A DNA stretch of 64,000 bases from Rhodovulum sulfidophilum. Lineage in GTDB: Bacteria; Pseudomonadota; Alphaproteobacteria; Rhodobacterales; Rhodobacteraceae. Positions within the stretch are counted from its first letter, which is position 1, and each line of letters starts with the position of its first letter. The notes under the pieces are model-generated. The model worked only from the letters and a program-made list of their open reading frames with translations, ran no database searches and was not told the origin of the DNA. Of this stretch, positions 30,092 through 39,038 are shown in pieces. The position numbers were made by a program, and so were the translations under genes. The stretch is taken from the NCBI GenBank assembly GCA_003241785.1, contig QFPW01000002.1, forward strand, positions 124,001-188,000, in the 5' to 3' direction.

Positions 30092-30598
30092 ATGACGCCC
30101 CGGGCGCGGCATTTCGACCCTGTCGCGGGGCCGGGCACGCGGGTGCTGATCCTGGGCTCGCTGCCCGGGGTCGCCTCGCTCGCGGCGGGGCGGTACTACG
30201 CGCATCCGCGCAACGGCTTCTGGCGGCTCGTCGGGGGGATCATCGGGGCCGACCTCCCCGCGCTCGACTACGCGGCGCGGCTCGCGGCGCTCGAGGCCGC
30301 CGGGATCGGGCTCTGGGACGTGGTGGGCTCGGCCGAGCGGCGCGGCAGCCTCGACCAGGCGATCCGCGATCCGGAGCTCGCCGACCTGCCCGCGCTCGTC
30401 GCGACCCTGCCGAAGCTGCGCGCCATCGGCTTCAACGGCGCGACGGCGGCGCGGCACGGGCGGGCGCGGCTCGCGGGGCTCTGGGCCGAGGGCGGCGGGC
30501 CGGACCTCGTCGCCCTGCCCTCCTCGAGCCCCGCGCATACCATGCCGCTCGCCGAGAAGGCGCGCCGCTGGGCGGCGCTGGCCCGCTACCTCGGCTGA
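30092..30598 (+). CDS. DNA-deoxyinosine (hypoxanthine-DNA) glycosylase, UDG superfamily
   Basis: 168 residues. UDG-fold motifs VLILGSLPGVASLAAG (motif 1 region, about 18-33), YYAHPRNGFWRLVG (about 35-48) and the C-terminal LPSSSPAHT (about 143-151). This is the pattern of the hypoxanthine-DNA glycosylase branch (family 6) that removes deaminated adenine. It starts just after the repeat array; the start codon lies 12 bases past the last repeat base. Confidence 0.88.
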   Translation: MTPRARHFDPVAGPGTRVLILGSLPGVASLAAGRYYAHPRNGFWRLVGGIIGADLPALDYAARLAALEAAGIGLWDVVGSAERRGSLDQAIRDPELADLPALVATLPKLRAIGFNGATAARHGRARLAGLWAEGGGPDLVALPSSSPAHTMPLAEKARRWAALARYLG

Positions 30599-30608
30599 GC
30601 GGGCCGGC

Positions 30609-30920
30609 TCACTCGTCGACCAGCTGCGCCTTCGCGGTGCCGAGCAGTTCGGCGAGCTTGGCGCGGATCGTCGCCTCGTCGGCCTTGTCGCCGAGATCGG
30701 CCGCGAGCTTGCGGTAGACGTCCTCGTGGCCGGCCTCCTGGAAATCGGCGCGGACGACTTCCATCGCATAGGCGTCGGCGTCGGCGCCCGTCTTGCCGAG
30801 AAGGCCCGCGGCCCAGAGACCGATCAGCTTGTTGCGCCGGGCGAAGGCCTTGAACTGCATCTCCTCGTCATGGGCGAACTTGTTCTCGAAGGCGACCTCG
30901 CGGTCCTTGAAGCTGTTCAT
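30609..30920 (-). CDS. F1-ATPase inhibitor, zeta subunit (DUF1476)
   Basis: 103 residues starting NSFKDREVAFENKFAHDEEM, followed by FKAFARRNKLIGLWAAGLLG and ending LGTAKAQLVDE. This is the alphaproteobacterial zeta subunit, whose N-terminal helix blocks rotation of F1FO-ATPase in the hydrolysis direction. Start at 30920 has GAGGAGG six bases upstream; an ATG two codons earlier would sit on that site. It is divergent from purC, a neighbourhood typical of Rhodobacterales. Confidence 0.92.
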   Translation of the reverse strand: MNSFKDREVAFENKFAHDEEMQFKAFARRNKLIGLWAAGLLGKTGADADAYAMEVVRADFQEAGHEDVYRKLAADLGDKADEATIRAKLAELLGTAKAQLVDE

Positions 30921-31092
30921 CCGCATCCTCCTCGCGGGGTGGTCCGTCGCGGGCACATAACCATTCCGCCCGGTCCGGGACAAGCGCTCCGCAATCGGCC
31001 TTGCTCCTTTTCGGGGCAGGGTATAGAGAGCGGAAAACGGGAAAGGCGGGCGCTCGGGCCCTCCTTTCCCATTGGCATTTTCGGAGACTTTC

Positions 31093-31857
31093 ATGGCCCG
31101 CCGCAGGATGATTTACGAGGGCAAGGCGAAGATTCTCTACGAAGGGCCGGAGCCCGACACGCTCATCCAGTACTTCAAGGACGACGCGACCGCGTTCAAC
31201 GCCGAGAAGAAGGCGACGATCGAGGGCAAGGGCGTGCTGAACAACCGCCTCAGCGAGCACTTCATGAGCGGTCTGAACGCGATCGGCGTGCCGACGCATT
31301 TCATCCGCCGCATCAACATGCGCGAGCAGCTGATCCGCATGGTCGAGATGATTCCGCTCGAGGTCGTCGTGCGTAACTATGCCGCGGGCTCGCTCTCGAA
31401 GCGGCTCGGCATTCCCGAGGGCCAGCAGCTGCCGCGCCCGGTGATCGAGTTCTACTACAAGGACGACGCGCTGCACGATCCGCTGGTGACCGAGGAGCAT
31501 ATCGTCGCGTTCAACTGGGCCGCCCAGCAGGACATCGACGACATGATCGCGCTCGCGCTCCGCGTGAACGACTTCCTCTCGGGCATGTTCCTCGGCGTCG
31601 GCATCCGGCTCGTCGACTTCAAGATCGAGATCGGCCGGATCTACGACGGCGACTTCCAGCGCCTGATCGTCGCGGACGAGATCTCGCCGGACAGCTGCCG
31701 CCTCTGGGATATCGAGACCGGCCGCAAGCTCGACAAGGACGTGTTCCGCCAGGACCTCGGCGATCTCGCCGACGCCTATACCGAAGTCGCCCGGCGCCTC
31801 GGCGTCATGCCGAAATCGCAGAGCCGGACCCATTCCGGCCCGAAGCTGGTGAACTGA
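31093..31857 (+). CDS. purC: SAICAR synthase
   Basis: Joins CAIR and aspartate using ATP in de novo purine synthesis. 254 residues: YEGKAKILYEG (N-terminal ATP loop), NRLSEHFM, the VPLEVVVRN-type motif as IPLEVVVRNYAAGSLSKRLG, LVDFKIEIG and VADEISPDSCRLWD (metal site). First gene of purC-purS-purQ; purS begins right after its stop. GGAG lies upstream of the ATG. Confidence 0.98.
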   Translation: MARRRMIYEGKAKILYEGPEPDTLIQYFKDDATAFNAEKKATIEGKGVLNNRLSEHFMSGLNAIGVPTHFIRRINMREQLIRMVEMIPLEVVVRNYAAGSLSKRLGIPEGQQLPRPVIEFYYKDDALHDPLVTEEHIVAFNWAAQQDIDDMIALALRVNDFLSGMFLGVGIRLVDFKIEIGRIYDGDFQRLIVADEISPDSCRLWDIETGRKLDKDVFRQDLGDLADAYTEVARRLGVMPKSQSRTHSGPKLVN

Positions 31858-32097
31858 ATGAAAGCCCGCGTGCATGTGACACTGAAGACCGGCGTGCTCG
31901 ATCCGCAGGGCGAGGCGGTGCGCCACTCGCTCGGCGCGCTCGGCTTCGCGGGCGTGGGCGAGGTCAGGATCGGCAAGGTGATCGAGCTCGAGGTCGCCGA
32001 GACCGACCGCGCCGCCGCCGAGGCGCGGGTGCGCGAGATGTGCGAGAAGCTGCTCGCCAACACGGTGATCGAGAACTACGCGGTGGAGATCGCATGA
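31858..32097 (+). CDS. purS: FGAM synthase subunit PurS
   Basis: 79 residues, small bridging subunit of the three-part phosphoribosylformylglycinamidine synthase (PurS, PurQ, PurL). It has the family start KARVHVTLKTGVLDPQG, VRIGKVIELEV and ANTVIENYAVEIA. It overlaps purQ by ATGA. Confidence 0.97.
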   Translation: MKARVHVTLKTGVLDPQGEAVRHSLGALGFAGVGEVRIGKVIELEVAETDRAAAEARVREMCEKLLANTVIENYAVEIA

Positions 32098-32783
32098 GCT
32101 TCAAGGCTGGCGTCGTCGTCTTTCCGGGGTCCAACTGCGATCGGGATCTCGCGGTGGCGCTGCGGCGCGCCGGCGCCGAGGTCGAGATGGTCTGGCACAA
32201 GGAGACCGAGCTTCCCGCCGGGCTCGACTTCGTCGGCATCCCGGGCGGCTTCTCCTTCGGCGACTACCTGCGCTGCGGCGCGATCGCGGCGCGCGCTCCG
32301 ATCATGCGCGCCGTGGTCGATTTCGTGCACGCCGGCGGCCATGCGATCGGCGTCTGCAACGGCTTCCAGGTGCTGATCGAGACCGGCCTGCTGCCCGGCG
32401 CCCTGATGCGCAACGCGGGGCTGCGCTTCATCTGCGCCCCCGTCGGGCTCGAGATCGCGACCGCCGACAGCGTCTTCACCGCCGGCTACGCGGCGGGCGA
32501 GCGGATCGAGCTGCCGATCGCGCATCACGACGGCAACTACTTCGCCGATCCAGAGACCCTCGCCGCGCTGGCGGCCGAGGACCGGATCGCGCTGCGCTAC
32601 ACCGACAATCCGAACGGCTCGGCCGGCGACATCGCCGGCATCCTGTCGGAGAACCGCCGGGTGCTGGGCCTCATGCCGCATCCCGAGCGCGCGGTCGATC
32701 CGGCGCATGGCGGCGACGACGGCGCGCGGATGTTCGCCGGTCTGGCCTCGGTTCTGGCCGGGAGCGCCCTGCAAGGCGCTTGA
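32094..32783 (+). CDS. purQ: FGAM synthase glutaminase subunit PurQ
   Basis: 229 residues, class I amidotransferase that makes ammonia from glutamine for FGAM synthase. Catalytic Cys in GVCNGFQVLIE (about 86), His/Glu in LMPHPERAVD, oxyanion strand GIPGGFSFGDYLR. The synthetase subunit purL is not adjacent; dctB follows 31 bases later. Confidence 0.98.
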   Translation: MSFKAGVVVFPGSNCDRDLAVALRRAGAEVEMVWHKETELPAGLDFVGIPGGFSFGDYLRCGAIAARAPIMRAVVDFVHAGGHAIGVCNGFQVLIETGLLPGALMRNAGLRFICAPVGLEIATADSVFTAGYAAGERIELPIAHHDGNYFADPETLAALAAEDRIALRYTDNPNGSAGDIAGILSENRRVLGLMPHPERAVDPAHGGDDGARMFAGLASVLAGSALQGA

Positions 32784-32814
32784 GCGCCGCCCCGGCGAAC
32801 GGTAGACCGGGCGC

Positions 32815-34572
32815 ATGGAGCAAGCCAAGAAACTGGCGAAGCCGAGCGGGTATCCCGGCCGCGTCTGGATGCGGGTGGGCCTCGCCGTCTCCTTCGTCGT
32901 GATGGGGCTCGTGATCTGGGCCAGCCAGATCTACCTAACCCGCAGCTTCTCCGAGAGCCAGGAGACCGACGCGACGCTGCGCGCGACGCTCTACGCGGGC
33001 TCGATCCAGAGCGCGATGCAGCGCCATTCCGTCGTGCCGCTCCTGCTCGCGCGCGACCCCATCCTGCAGATCGCGCTGCGCACCGGCGAGTTCGCCGAGG
33101 CCGAGGCCCGGCTCAAGGATTTCCGCGAGGAGCTCGGCGCCGGCTCGATCTTCCTGCTCGACGCCGAGGGCCGGATCGTCGCGGCGAGCGACAAGCAGCC
33201 GCTCGAGCAATACGACGGCGACAAGGCCTATTTCACGCTGGCGACCGCCGATACCGGCACGGTCTTCTCGATCATCGAGAACGACGACGGCGCCTACAGC
33301 TTCCATTACGCGCGGAGGGTCGAGAACGAGGGCCAGCTGCTCGGCGTCATCGTCGTGACAGTCGATCTCGGCGCGCTCGAGGAAGGCTGGCGCCGGTCGC
33401 GCGTGAAGGTGGTCGTGACCAATTCCGAGGACAACGTGCTCCTCGCCTCGGAGCCGAACTGGCGCAAGAACTCGCTCGAGAACCTGCTCGCCGCCGCCTC
33501 GCCCTCCTCGCCCGTGACCCGGGCGCTCCGCGACGCGCGCGAAAGCTTCGGGGCGCCGCCCTACGTCTACATCACCGGCACGCCCTATATCGGCGCCGAG
33601 GTGCCGGTCGGCTTCCGCAACTGGCGCCTGACCTATTTCGCCGGGCTGGAGGACGTGCGCGCGCGCGTCAACGCGGTGCTCGCGCTCATCATCATGGTGC
33701 TCGCGCTCCTGCTCGCCCTCGCCTTCTACCTGCTCTCGCGCCGGGCGCGGGCGGAGAACCGGCGGGTGCGGCGCGAATCCGACGAGCTCCGCGCGCTCAA
33801 CCGCCGGCTCTCGGCCGAGATCGCCGCGCGCCAGCGGGTCGAGCGCAACCTGAAGGACGCCGAGCAGAGCCTCGAGCAGGCCTCGAAGCTCGCGGCGCTC
33901 GGCCAGATGTCGGCGGCGGTCAGCCACGAGCTCAACCAGCCGCTCGCGGCGATGAAGACCTATCTCGCCGGCGCGCGGCTGCTCCTGAACCGCAAGCGCG
34001 CCGACGAGGCCCTGTCCTCGTTCCAGCGCATCGACGACCTGATCGAGCGGATGGGCGGCATCACCCGCCAGCTCAAGTCCTACGCGCGCAAGAGCGACCT
34101 CGACCACGAGCCGGTCGACCTGCGCGACAGCGTGCGCGCCGCGCTCGCGATGATGGCGCCGCAGCTCGGCAAGATGTCGGTCAATATCACGACCACGCTG
34201 CCCTCCGAGCCGGTGATGATCGAGGCCGATCCGCTCCGGATCGAACAGATCCTCGTGAACCTGCTCAGAAACGCTCTGGACGCCGTGAAGGGACGCGACG
34301 ACAAGAGGGTGAAGATATTCCTCGTGCAGGGGGAGATGATCCTGCTCTGCGTCGAGGACAACGGAGAGGGGCTCCGGGATCCGGACAAGCTGTTCGAGCC
34401 CTTCTACACGACCAAGAAGCCCGGCGAGGGGCTGGGCCTCGGCCTCGCCATCTCGGCCGGTTTCGCCAACGAACTCGGCGGACGGCTCGTCGCGCGCAAC
34501 GCCCCGGATGGCGGCGCGGTCTTCGAGCTCCTCCTGCCGAGAGAGCGGGCGCAGACCCAGGCCGCGGAGTAA
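32815..34572 (+). CDS. dctB: C4-dicarboxylate sensor histidine kinase DctB
   Basis: 585 residues. TM1 (about 20-42), a periplasmic double-PAS sensor (about 43-280; FLLDAEGRIVAASD, FSIIENDDGAYSF), TM2 (about 284-308), a coiled linker, then the kinase with AAVSHELNQPLAAMKTYL (phospho-His), NLLRNALDAV and EGLGLGLAISAGF. Architecture and size match DctB, which senses succinate, malate or fumarate and phosphorylates DctD. dctD follows 6 bases later. The dct transporter genes are not in the window, so the target is assumed. Confidence 0.93.
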   Translation: MEQAKKLAKPSGYPGRVWMRVGLAVSFVVMGLVIWASQIYLTRSFSESQETDATLRATLYAGSIQSAMQRHSVVPLLLARDPILQIALRTGEFAEAEARLKDFREELGAGSIFLLDAEGRIVAASDKQPLEQYDGDKAYFTLATADTGTVFSIIENDDGAYSFHYARRVENEGQLLGVIVVTVDLGALEEGWRRSRVKVVVTNSEDNVLLASEPNWRKNSLENLLAAASPSSPVTRALRDARESFGAPPYVYITGTPYIGAEVPVGFRNWRLTYFAGLEDVRARVNAVLALIIMVLALLLALAFYLLSRRARAENRRVRRESDELRALNRRLSAEIAARQRVERNLKDAEQSLEQASKLAALGQMSAAVSHELNQPLAAMKTYLAGARLLLNRKRADEALSSFQRIDDLIERMGGITRQLKSYARKSDLDHEPVDLRDSVRAALAMMAPQLGKMSVNITTTLPSEPVMIEADPLRIEQILVNLLRNALDAVKGRDDKRVKIFLVQGEMILLCVEDNGEGLRDPDKLFEPFYTTKKPGEGLGLGLAISAGFANELGGRLVARNAPDGGAVFELLLPRERAQTQAAE

Positions 34573-34578
34573 CGAAGT

Positions 34579-35928
34579 ATGACGGACAAGACGACGACGG
34601 TCGCGATCGTGGACGACGAGGCGGACCTCCGCGAGTCGGTGGCTCAGTGGCTGCAGCTTTCCGAATTCGACCCGGTGACCTTCGAGACCGGCGAGCTGGC
34701 GCTGAAGGCGCTCGGCCCCGACTTCCCCGGGATCGTGCTGAGCGACATCAAGATGCCCGGCATGGACGGGATGGCGCTGCTGCGGCGGCTGCAGTCGGTC
34801 GATCCCGGCCTGCCGGTGATCCTGATGACCGGCCATGGCGACGTGCCGATGGCGGTCGAGGCGATGCGGATCGGGGCCTTCGACTTCATCGAGAAGCCCT
34901 TCGACCCCGAGCGGCTGGCCGAGCTGGCGCGCAAGGCCTCGGAGATCCGGGCGAAGACGCTCGCGACCCGGTCGCTGCGCCGCGAGCTCGCCGACGGCGG
35001 CGTGCTGACCCGCCGCCTGATGGGCGCGAGCCCGGCGATGGAGAAGCTGCGCGAGAGCATCCTCGACGTCGCCCAGGCCGACGGCCACGTGCTGGTCTTG
35101 GGCGAGACCGGCACCGGCAAGAGCCTGATCGCCATGGCGCTGCACGCCTGCGGCCCGCGCGCGACCAAGCCGCTCATCACACTGAACTGCGCGAGCATCG
35201 CGCCCGAGGCGATCGAGCCGATGCTGTTCGGCGCCCCCGACATGCCCGAGCGGCCGCTGATCGACCAGGCCGAGGGCGGCACGCTCTGCCTCGAGGACAT
35301 CGAGGCGCTGCCGCCGCACGCGCAGGCGCGGCTGCTCGAGACGCTGAGCGCGACCGATCCGAACAGCGCCTCCACGCGGCTGCACAACATTCGCGTCATC
35401 GCGATCTCGACCCGGCTCGGCCCCTCGGCGCCGCCGCCCGACGTGCTGCGCGACGATCTCTACTTCCGGCTCGCCGGGCTCATCCTCGAGGCGCCGCCGC
35501 TCCGCGCGCGGGGCGAGGACATCCTGTCGCTGTTCTCGCATTTCACGGTGCAGTTCGCCGAGGAATACGGCTGCGAGCCGCCGACCCTGAACGCGGGCGA
35601 CGCGGCCAATCTCGTGCAGGCGCCCTGGCCCGGCAACGTGCGCCAGCTCATCAACCTCGCCGAGCGCGCGGTGCTCCAGGCGCGGCGCGGCGACCACAAT
35701 ATCTCGGCGCTCCTGATCGACGACGGCTTCCAGGCGCCGATCATGGCGCTCGACGCCGAGAAGCCGCTCAAGGAGCACGTCGACGCCTTCGAGAAGATGC
35801 TGATCGACCACGCGCTGCGGCGCAACACCGGCTCGGTCAGCGCGGTGATGGCCGAGCTCGCGCTGCCGCGGCGGACGCTGAACGAGAAGATGACCAAATA
35901 CGGGCTCAGCCGCGGCGACTACCTCTGA
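34579..35928 (+). CDS. dctD: DctD-type response regulator lacking the GAFTGA loop
   Basis: 449 residues: receiver domain (phospho-Asp in IVLSDIKMPGMDG, about 55), AAA+ domain (about 145-370; Walker A GETGTGKSLIA) and a C-terminal Fis-type helix-turn-helix (about 405-445). The sigma-54 contact loop GAFTGA that should follow ELFGHE is deleted: MLFGAPDMPERPLIDQAEGG goes straight to Walker B. Walker B reads TLCLEDIEA instead of TLFLDEI, with Asp and Glu exchanged. The WPGNVRQL sensor II region is intact. Pairing with dctB supports DctD, but classical sigma-54 activation looks impossible. Confidence 0.88.
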   Translation: MTDKTTTVAIVDDEADLRESVAQWLQLSEFDPVTFETGELALKALGPDFPGIVLSDIKMPGMDGMALLRRLQSVDPGLPVILMTGHGDVPMAVEAMRIGAFDFIEKPFDPERLAELARKASEIRAKTLATRSLRRELADGGVLTRRLMGASPAMEKLRESILDVAQADGHVLVLGETGTGKSLIAMALHACGPRATKPLITLNCASIAPEAIEPMLFGAPDMPERPLIDQAEGGTLCLEDIEALPPHAQARLLETLSATDPNSASTRLHNIRVIAISTRLGPSAPPPDVLRDDLYFRLAGLILEAPPLRARGEDILSLFSHFTVQFAEEYGCEPPTLNAGDAANLVQAPWPGNVRQLINLAERAVLQARRGDHNISALLIDDGFQAPIMALDAEKPLKEHVDAFEKMLIDHALRRNTGSVSAVMAELALPRRTLNEKMTKYGLSRGDYL

Positions 35929-35994
35929 GCCTCCCCGCGGGGGCTCGCGGCGCGCGGCCCCCACCCGGACCGCGCGCCGCCCCCGGTCCGGCCG

Positions 35995-37419
35995 TCAGAG
36001 GAAGTCGAAGGCGTCCGTCGAGGCGGCGGACGTCACGCTCTGCACGGTCAGATAGTCCCAGCGCGCCCATTCGCCCGCCTGGAAGGTGCCATCGATGGTG
36101 ATCACGTCGCCGCGGTCGATGTGGACGACGTCGGTCACGGTCTGGAAGCTGTTGTTGCCGCCGGTGCCGCGCCAGGTGAAGGCGAGTTCGTCGTCGACAT
36201 AGACCTTGAAGGTCGAGGCGCCGTCGTTCTCGTTGAAGAACCGGACCGACATCGCATAATCGCCGGAGGGGCCGGTGAAGGTCCCCTTCGCGGTGCCGTG
36301 GCCGCCCTTGCTGTAGAAGGTCTCGATCGTCTGTCCCGAGGAATCGGCGCGGGCGCCGGCGAGCCGGTAGCCCGCGAGGGTCAGCGATTCCGCCTCGGTG
36401 CGGCCGAGCCCGATCTTCGGGCCGGTGCCGAGGTCCGGCCCGTCGGCCCAGTCCATCCGCTCCTCGAAGTCGCCGTAGATCTCCTCGCGGTGCTTGTAGA
36501 CGGTGCGGGCGCCGGGAAAGTTGCCCATCTTGAGCGAGGCGTCGGTCCGGTCGACCCAGGTGTTGGTCCCGATGCTCCATTTCTGGAAGCTGCCGCCCCA
36601 GCTGTCGCCGCGCGGATTGTCGTTGTCGACGGCGTCGATCAGATAGAGCAGCGACGGCGTGTCGCCCATCTTGAGCCCGTCGGGCGAGCTCGGCCCCGTG
36701 CGCGTGGTGGAGAGGTCGTAGGTGTATTTGTTGTGGAAGAGCTCACCGAGCGCGCCGTGATCGGCGACGTTCTCGAGCACCCAGGGCAGATTGGCCTCGA
36801 TGCCGGGGATCCGCGCGCCGTTCTTGTCGAGATAGATGCCGCGCATCGAATTCTCGGCGTTGATCCACCAGAGATCCTTGTAGGCCGCGCGGGTCGAGAC
36901 CGCGTTGACGAGGGCGTCGTAGGCCGCCGTGTTGCCCGGGTCCTGGCCGATGCCCGAGAGCGAGAAGATCCGGATGTTCGGCACGATGTCCGGCGCGGCG
37001 AGCACGGCGGCCGCGATGTCGTGGATCGGCCCCCAGCCCAGCAGGTAGAGCGGATCGTCGGGCGAGGCCGCGCGCCCCTCGGTGATCATCAGCCGCGCGC
37101 CGGCCGAAAGCGTGCCCGGCCAGGCGCCGCTGTAGCTGCCCTCCGCGATCTTGGCGCGCAGCGAGGCCGAAGTCGGATAGCTCGCGTCATGCGAGCGGAG
37201 GCTCGCGAGATCGTCGTCGTAGGCGTCGAGCATCTCCCGCAGCATCTCCGCGCCGCTGGTGCGCACGCCGTTGACCCTGCCGCCGTCGAGCGTCCGCGTC
37301 ATGACGAAGCCGCGGTAGTCGAGGTCGTTCGCGTAGAGCAGCGCGTGGATCATCGACTGGGCGTCGTCGTTGTCCGGCCCGCCGAGATCGGTTGAAATCA
37401 GTACCCTGGGGTTTGCCAT
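35995..37419 (-). CDS. DUF1593 nucleoside-hydrolase-like protein with C-terminal carbohydrate-binding-like domain
   Basis: 474 residues. The N-terminal domain (about 1-300, DUF1593) starts PRVLISTDLGGPDNDDAQSM, an Asp cluster like the calcium site of nucleoside hydrolases. A linker leads to a beta-rich domain (about 345-465: TFYSKGGHGTAKGTF, YAMSVRFFNENDGAS, VHIDRGDVITIDG), resembling carbohydrate-binding modules. No Sec or Tat signal is present, and the C-terminus ends DAFDFL, compatible with type I (ABC) export; this is inference. GAGGA precedes the ATG. The substrate is unknown, presumably a glycoside or polysaccharide. Confidence 0.8.
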   Translation of the reverse strand: MANPRVLISTDLGGPDNDDAQSMIHALLYANDLDYRGFVMTRTLDGGRVNGVRTSGAEMLREMLDAYDDDLASLRSHDASYPTSASLRAKIAEGSYSGAWPGTLSAGARLMITEGRAASPDDPLYLLGWGPIHDIAAAVLAAPDIVPNIRIFSLSGIGQDPGNTAAYDALVNAVSTRAAYKDLWWINAENSMRGIYLDKNGARIPGIEANLPWVLENVADHGALGELFHNKYTYDLSTTRTGPSSPDGLKMGDTPSLLYLIDAVDNDNPRGDSWGGSFQKWSIGTNTWVDRTDASLKMGNFPGARTVYKHREEIYGDFEERMDWADGPDLGTGPKIGLGRTEAESLTLAGYRLAGARADSSGQTIETFYSKGGHGTAKGTFTGPSGDYAMSVRFFNENDGASTFKVYVDDELAFTWRGTGGNNSFQTVTDVVHIDRGDVITIDGTFQAGEWARWDYLTVQSVTSAASTDAFDFL

Positions 37420-37807
37420 CTGTCCTCACCGCGTCCAGCCCGGGCCCCCGGCGGAAGCTCCGTCGGCGGATCGCTGGACCACACAAACTCGCCTAAGGGG
37501 CGGCACGGGTACGCGCCCCACGTTTCGCTGCTGCTCGGCCGTTTTTTCTGAGAGCTGACGCGCGGAATTGAGAGCGCTCCGCGTCATTTACCGGCCCGCT
37601 CGCGGCGCGCCGACTTGTTCGTAATACGATTAGCGCCCAGGGGGGCTCCCCTGTCAACCATCCGTGACCATTCGTAGATCATCCATTCCGCGATTCGGCT
37701 GCGACAGAATGACTTAGGCGGCGAGTCGCGCGTTTTCGCGCAAGGACGCCGGACGATCGAAATCCGCCGGCTTGCCGATGTTCCCCCTTTGTTCCAGTAT
37801 CGGCGGC
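37420..37807. other. 388-bp divergent spacer with two inverted repeats
   Basis: Between the DUF1593 gene (-) and the radical SAM gene (+). Less G+C-rich than the coding flanks. It contains TGACGCG(C)GGA...TCCGCGTCA (37556-37586, one bulge) and CAGGGG-GGCT-CCCCTG (37638-37653). No gene, no tRNA and no clear -35/-10 pair seen. Confidence 0.5.
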
Positions 37808-38899
37808 ATGATCGGCGACGAATCAGACAAGATGGACAAGGCGCGGCGGCGCGCCCGCGGCGCGGCCAGCAACCGCGACGGACGGTTCGAGCGCTATTCC
37901 CATGTCGGCTTCGACGATGGCTGGGATCTCGAGGAGGAGCCGCTTCCGCCGCTCCGGACCGAGGTCGCGATGGAACGCGCGCGCTCGATCCTGACCCGGA
38001 ACACCTCGCCCGACCTCGCCTTCGACCGGTCGATCAACCCCTACCGCGGCTGCGAACATGGCTGCGTCTACTGTTTCGCGCGGCCAAGCCACGCCTTCCT
38101 CGGCCTGTCCCCAGGGCTCGATTTCGAGACCAGGCTGACGGCGAAGCCGAACGCGGCGGAACGGCTCGCGGCGGAATTGTCCCGCAAATCATACGTTTGC
38201 GCGCCGATCGCCATCGGGACCAACACCGATCCCTACCAGCCGGTCGAGAAGCGGCTGGGGATCACCCGCGCGATCCTCGGCGTGCTGCGCGACTTCAACC
38301 ATCCGGTCTCGATCCTGACCAAGGGCGCGCTGATCACCCGCGATACCGACATCCTCGGTCCGATGGGCGCCGCGGGCCTCGCCACCGCCGGCGTCTCGCT
38401 CACCACGCTCGACCCGGCGCTGGCGCGCGCGATGGAGCCCCGGGCCTCGGCGCCCGCGACGCGGCTCGCGACGATCCGGGCGCTCGCGGCCGCGGGATGC
38501 CCGGTCTGGGTCTCGATCGGGCCGGTGATCCCCGGCCTCAACGACATGGAGACGGAACGCCTGCTCGCGGCGGCGAAGGACGCGGGCGCCCGCGCCGCCG
38601 GCTATATCGTGCTGCGCCTCCCGCGCGAGGTCGGGCCGATCTTCCAGGACTGGCTCGCCGAGAGCTTCCCCGACCGGGCGCGCAAGGTGATGGGCCTCGT
38701 CCGGCAGATCCACGGCGGCAAGGACTACGATCCGGAATGGGGCAAGCGCATGAAGGGCGAGGGTCCGGTCGCCGAGCTGATCGCGCGGCGCTTCAAGGTG
38801 GCGAGCCGCCGGCTCGGCCTCGACCAGCCCTGGCCCCCGCTCCGCCGCGACCTGTTCCGCCCGCCGCGCGGCGGTCCCGAGCAGCTCAGCCTGTTCTAA
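37808..38899 (+). CDS. Radical SAM protein, PA0069/SplB-related family
   Basis: 363 residues. The Fe4S4 motif is CEHGCVYC (C-x3-C-x2-C) after NPYRG, followed by FARPSHAFLG. Next come the SAM-binding segment IAIGTNTDPYQPVEK and TKGALITRD, V(S)LTTLDPALARAMEPRA. The C-terminal RQIHGGKDYDPEWGKRMKGEG is typical of the PA0069 group of unknown substrate, remotely related to spore photoproduct lyase. Start placed at ATG 37808 (IGDESDKMDK); ATG 37772 gives 12 more residues and is not excluded. Confidence 0.9.
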   Translation: MIGDESDKMDKARRRARGAASNRDGRFERYSHVGFDDGWDLEEEPLPPLRTEVAMERARSILTRNTSPDLAFDRSINPYRGCEHGCVYCFARPSHAFLGLSPGLDFETRLTAKPNAAERLAAELSRKSYVCAPIAIGTNTDPYQPVEKRLGITRAILGVLRDFNHPVSILTKGALITRDTDILGPMGAAGLATAGVSLTTLDPALARAMEPRASAPATRLATIRALAAAGCPVWVSIGPVIPGLNDMETERLLAAAKDAGARAAGYIVLRLPREVGPIFQDWLAESFPDRARKVMGLVRQIHGGKDYDPEWGKRMKGEGPVAELIARRFKVASRRLGLDQPWPPLRRDLFRPPRGGPEQLSLF

Positions 38900-39038
38900 G
38901 CCCCGGCGCCGGTCGGGGAGACTTGATGACCGAACCGTTCGGTTCGATGGACAAGCCGCGGGGTCCGGGCTAGATCGGAGCCCACGCGCCGGGGGCTCCC
39001 GCGTCCCGCGCGGCCCCACCGAAAGGCGCCCCGCCCGA

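Noticed and set aside
29682..30095. Open frames reading through the repeat array as if it encoded a repetitive Arg/Pro-rich protein
   Set aside because: The unit length (117) is a multiple of three, so any stop-free frame stays open. The palindromic design and the solo copy at 48255 explain it as non-coding.
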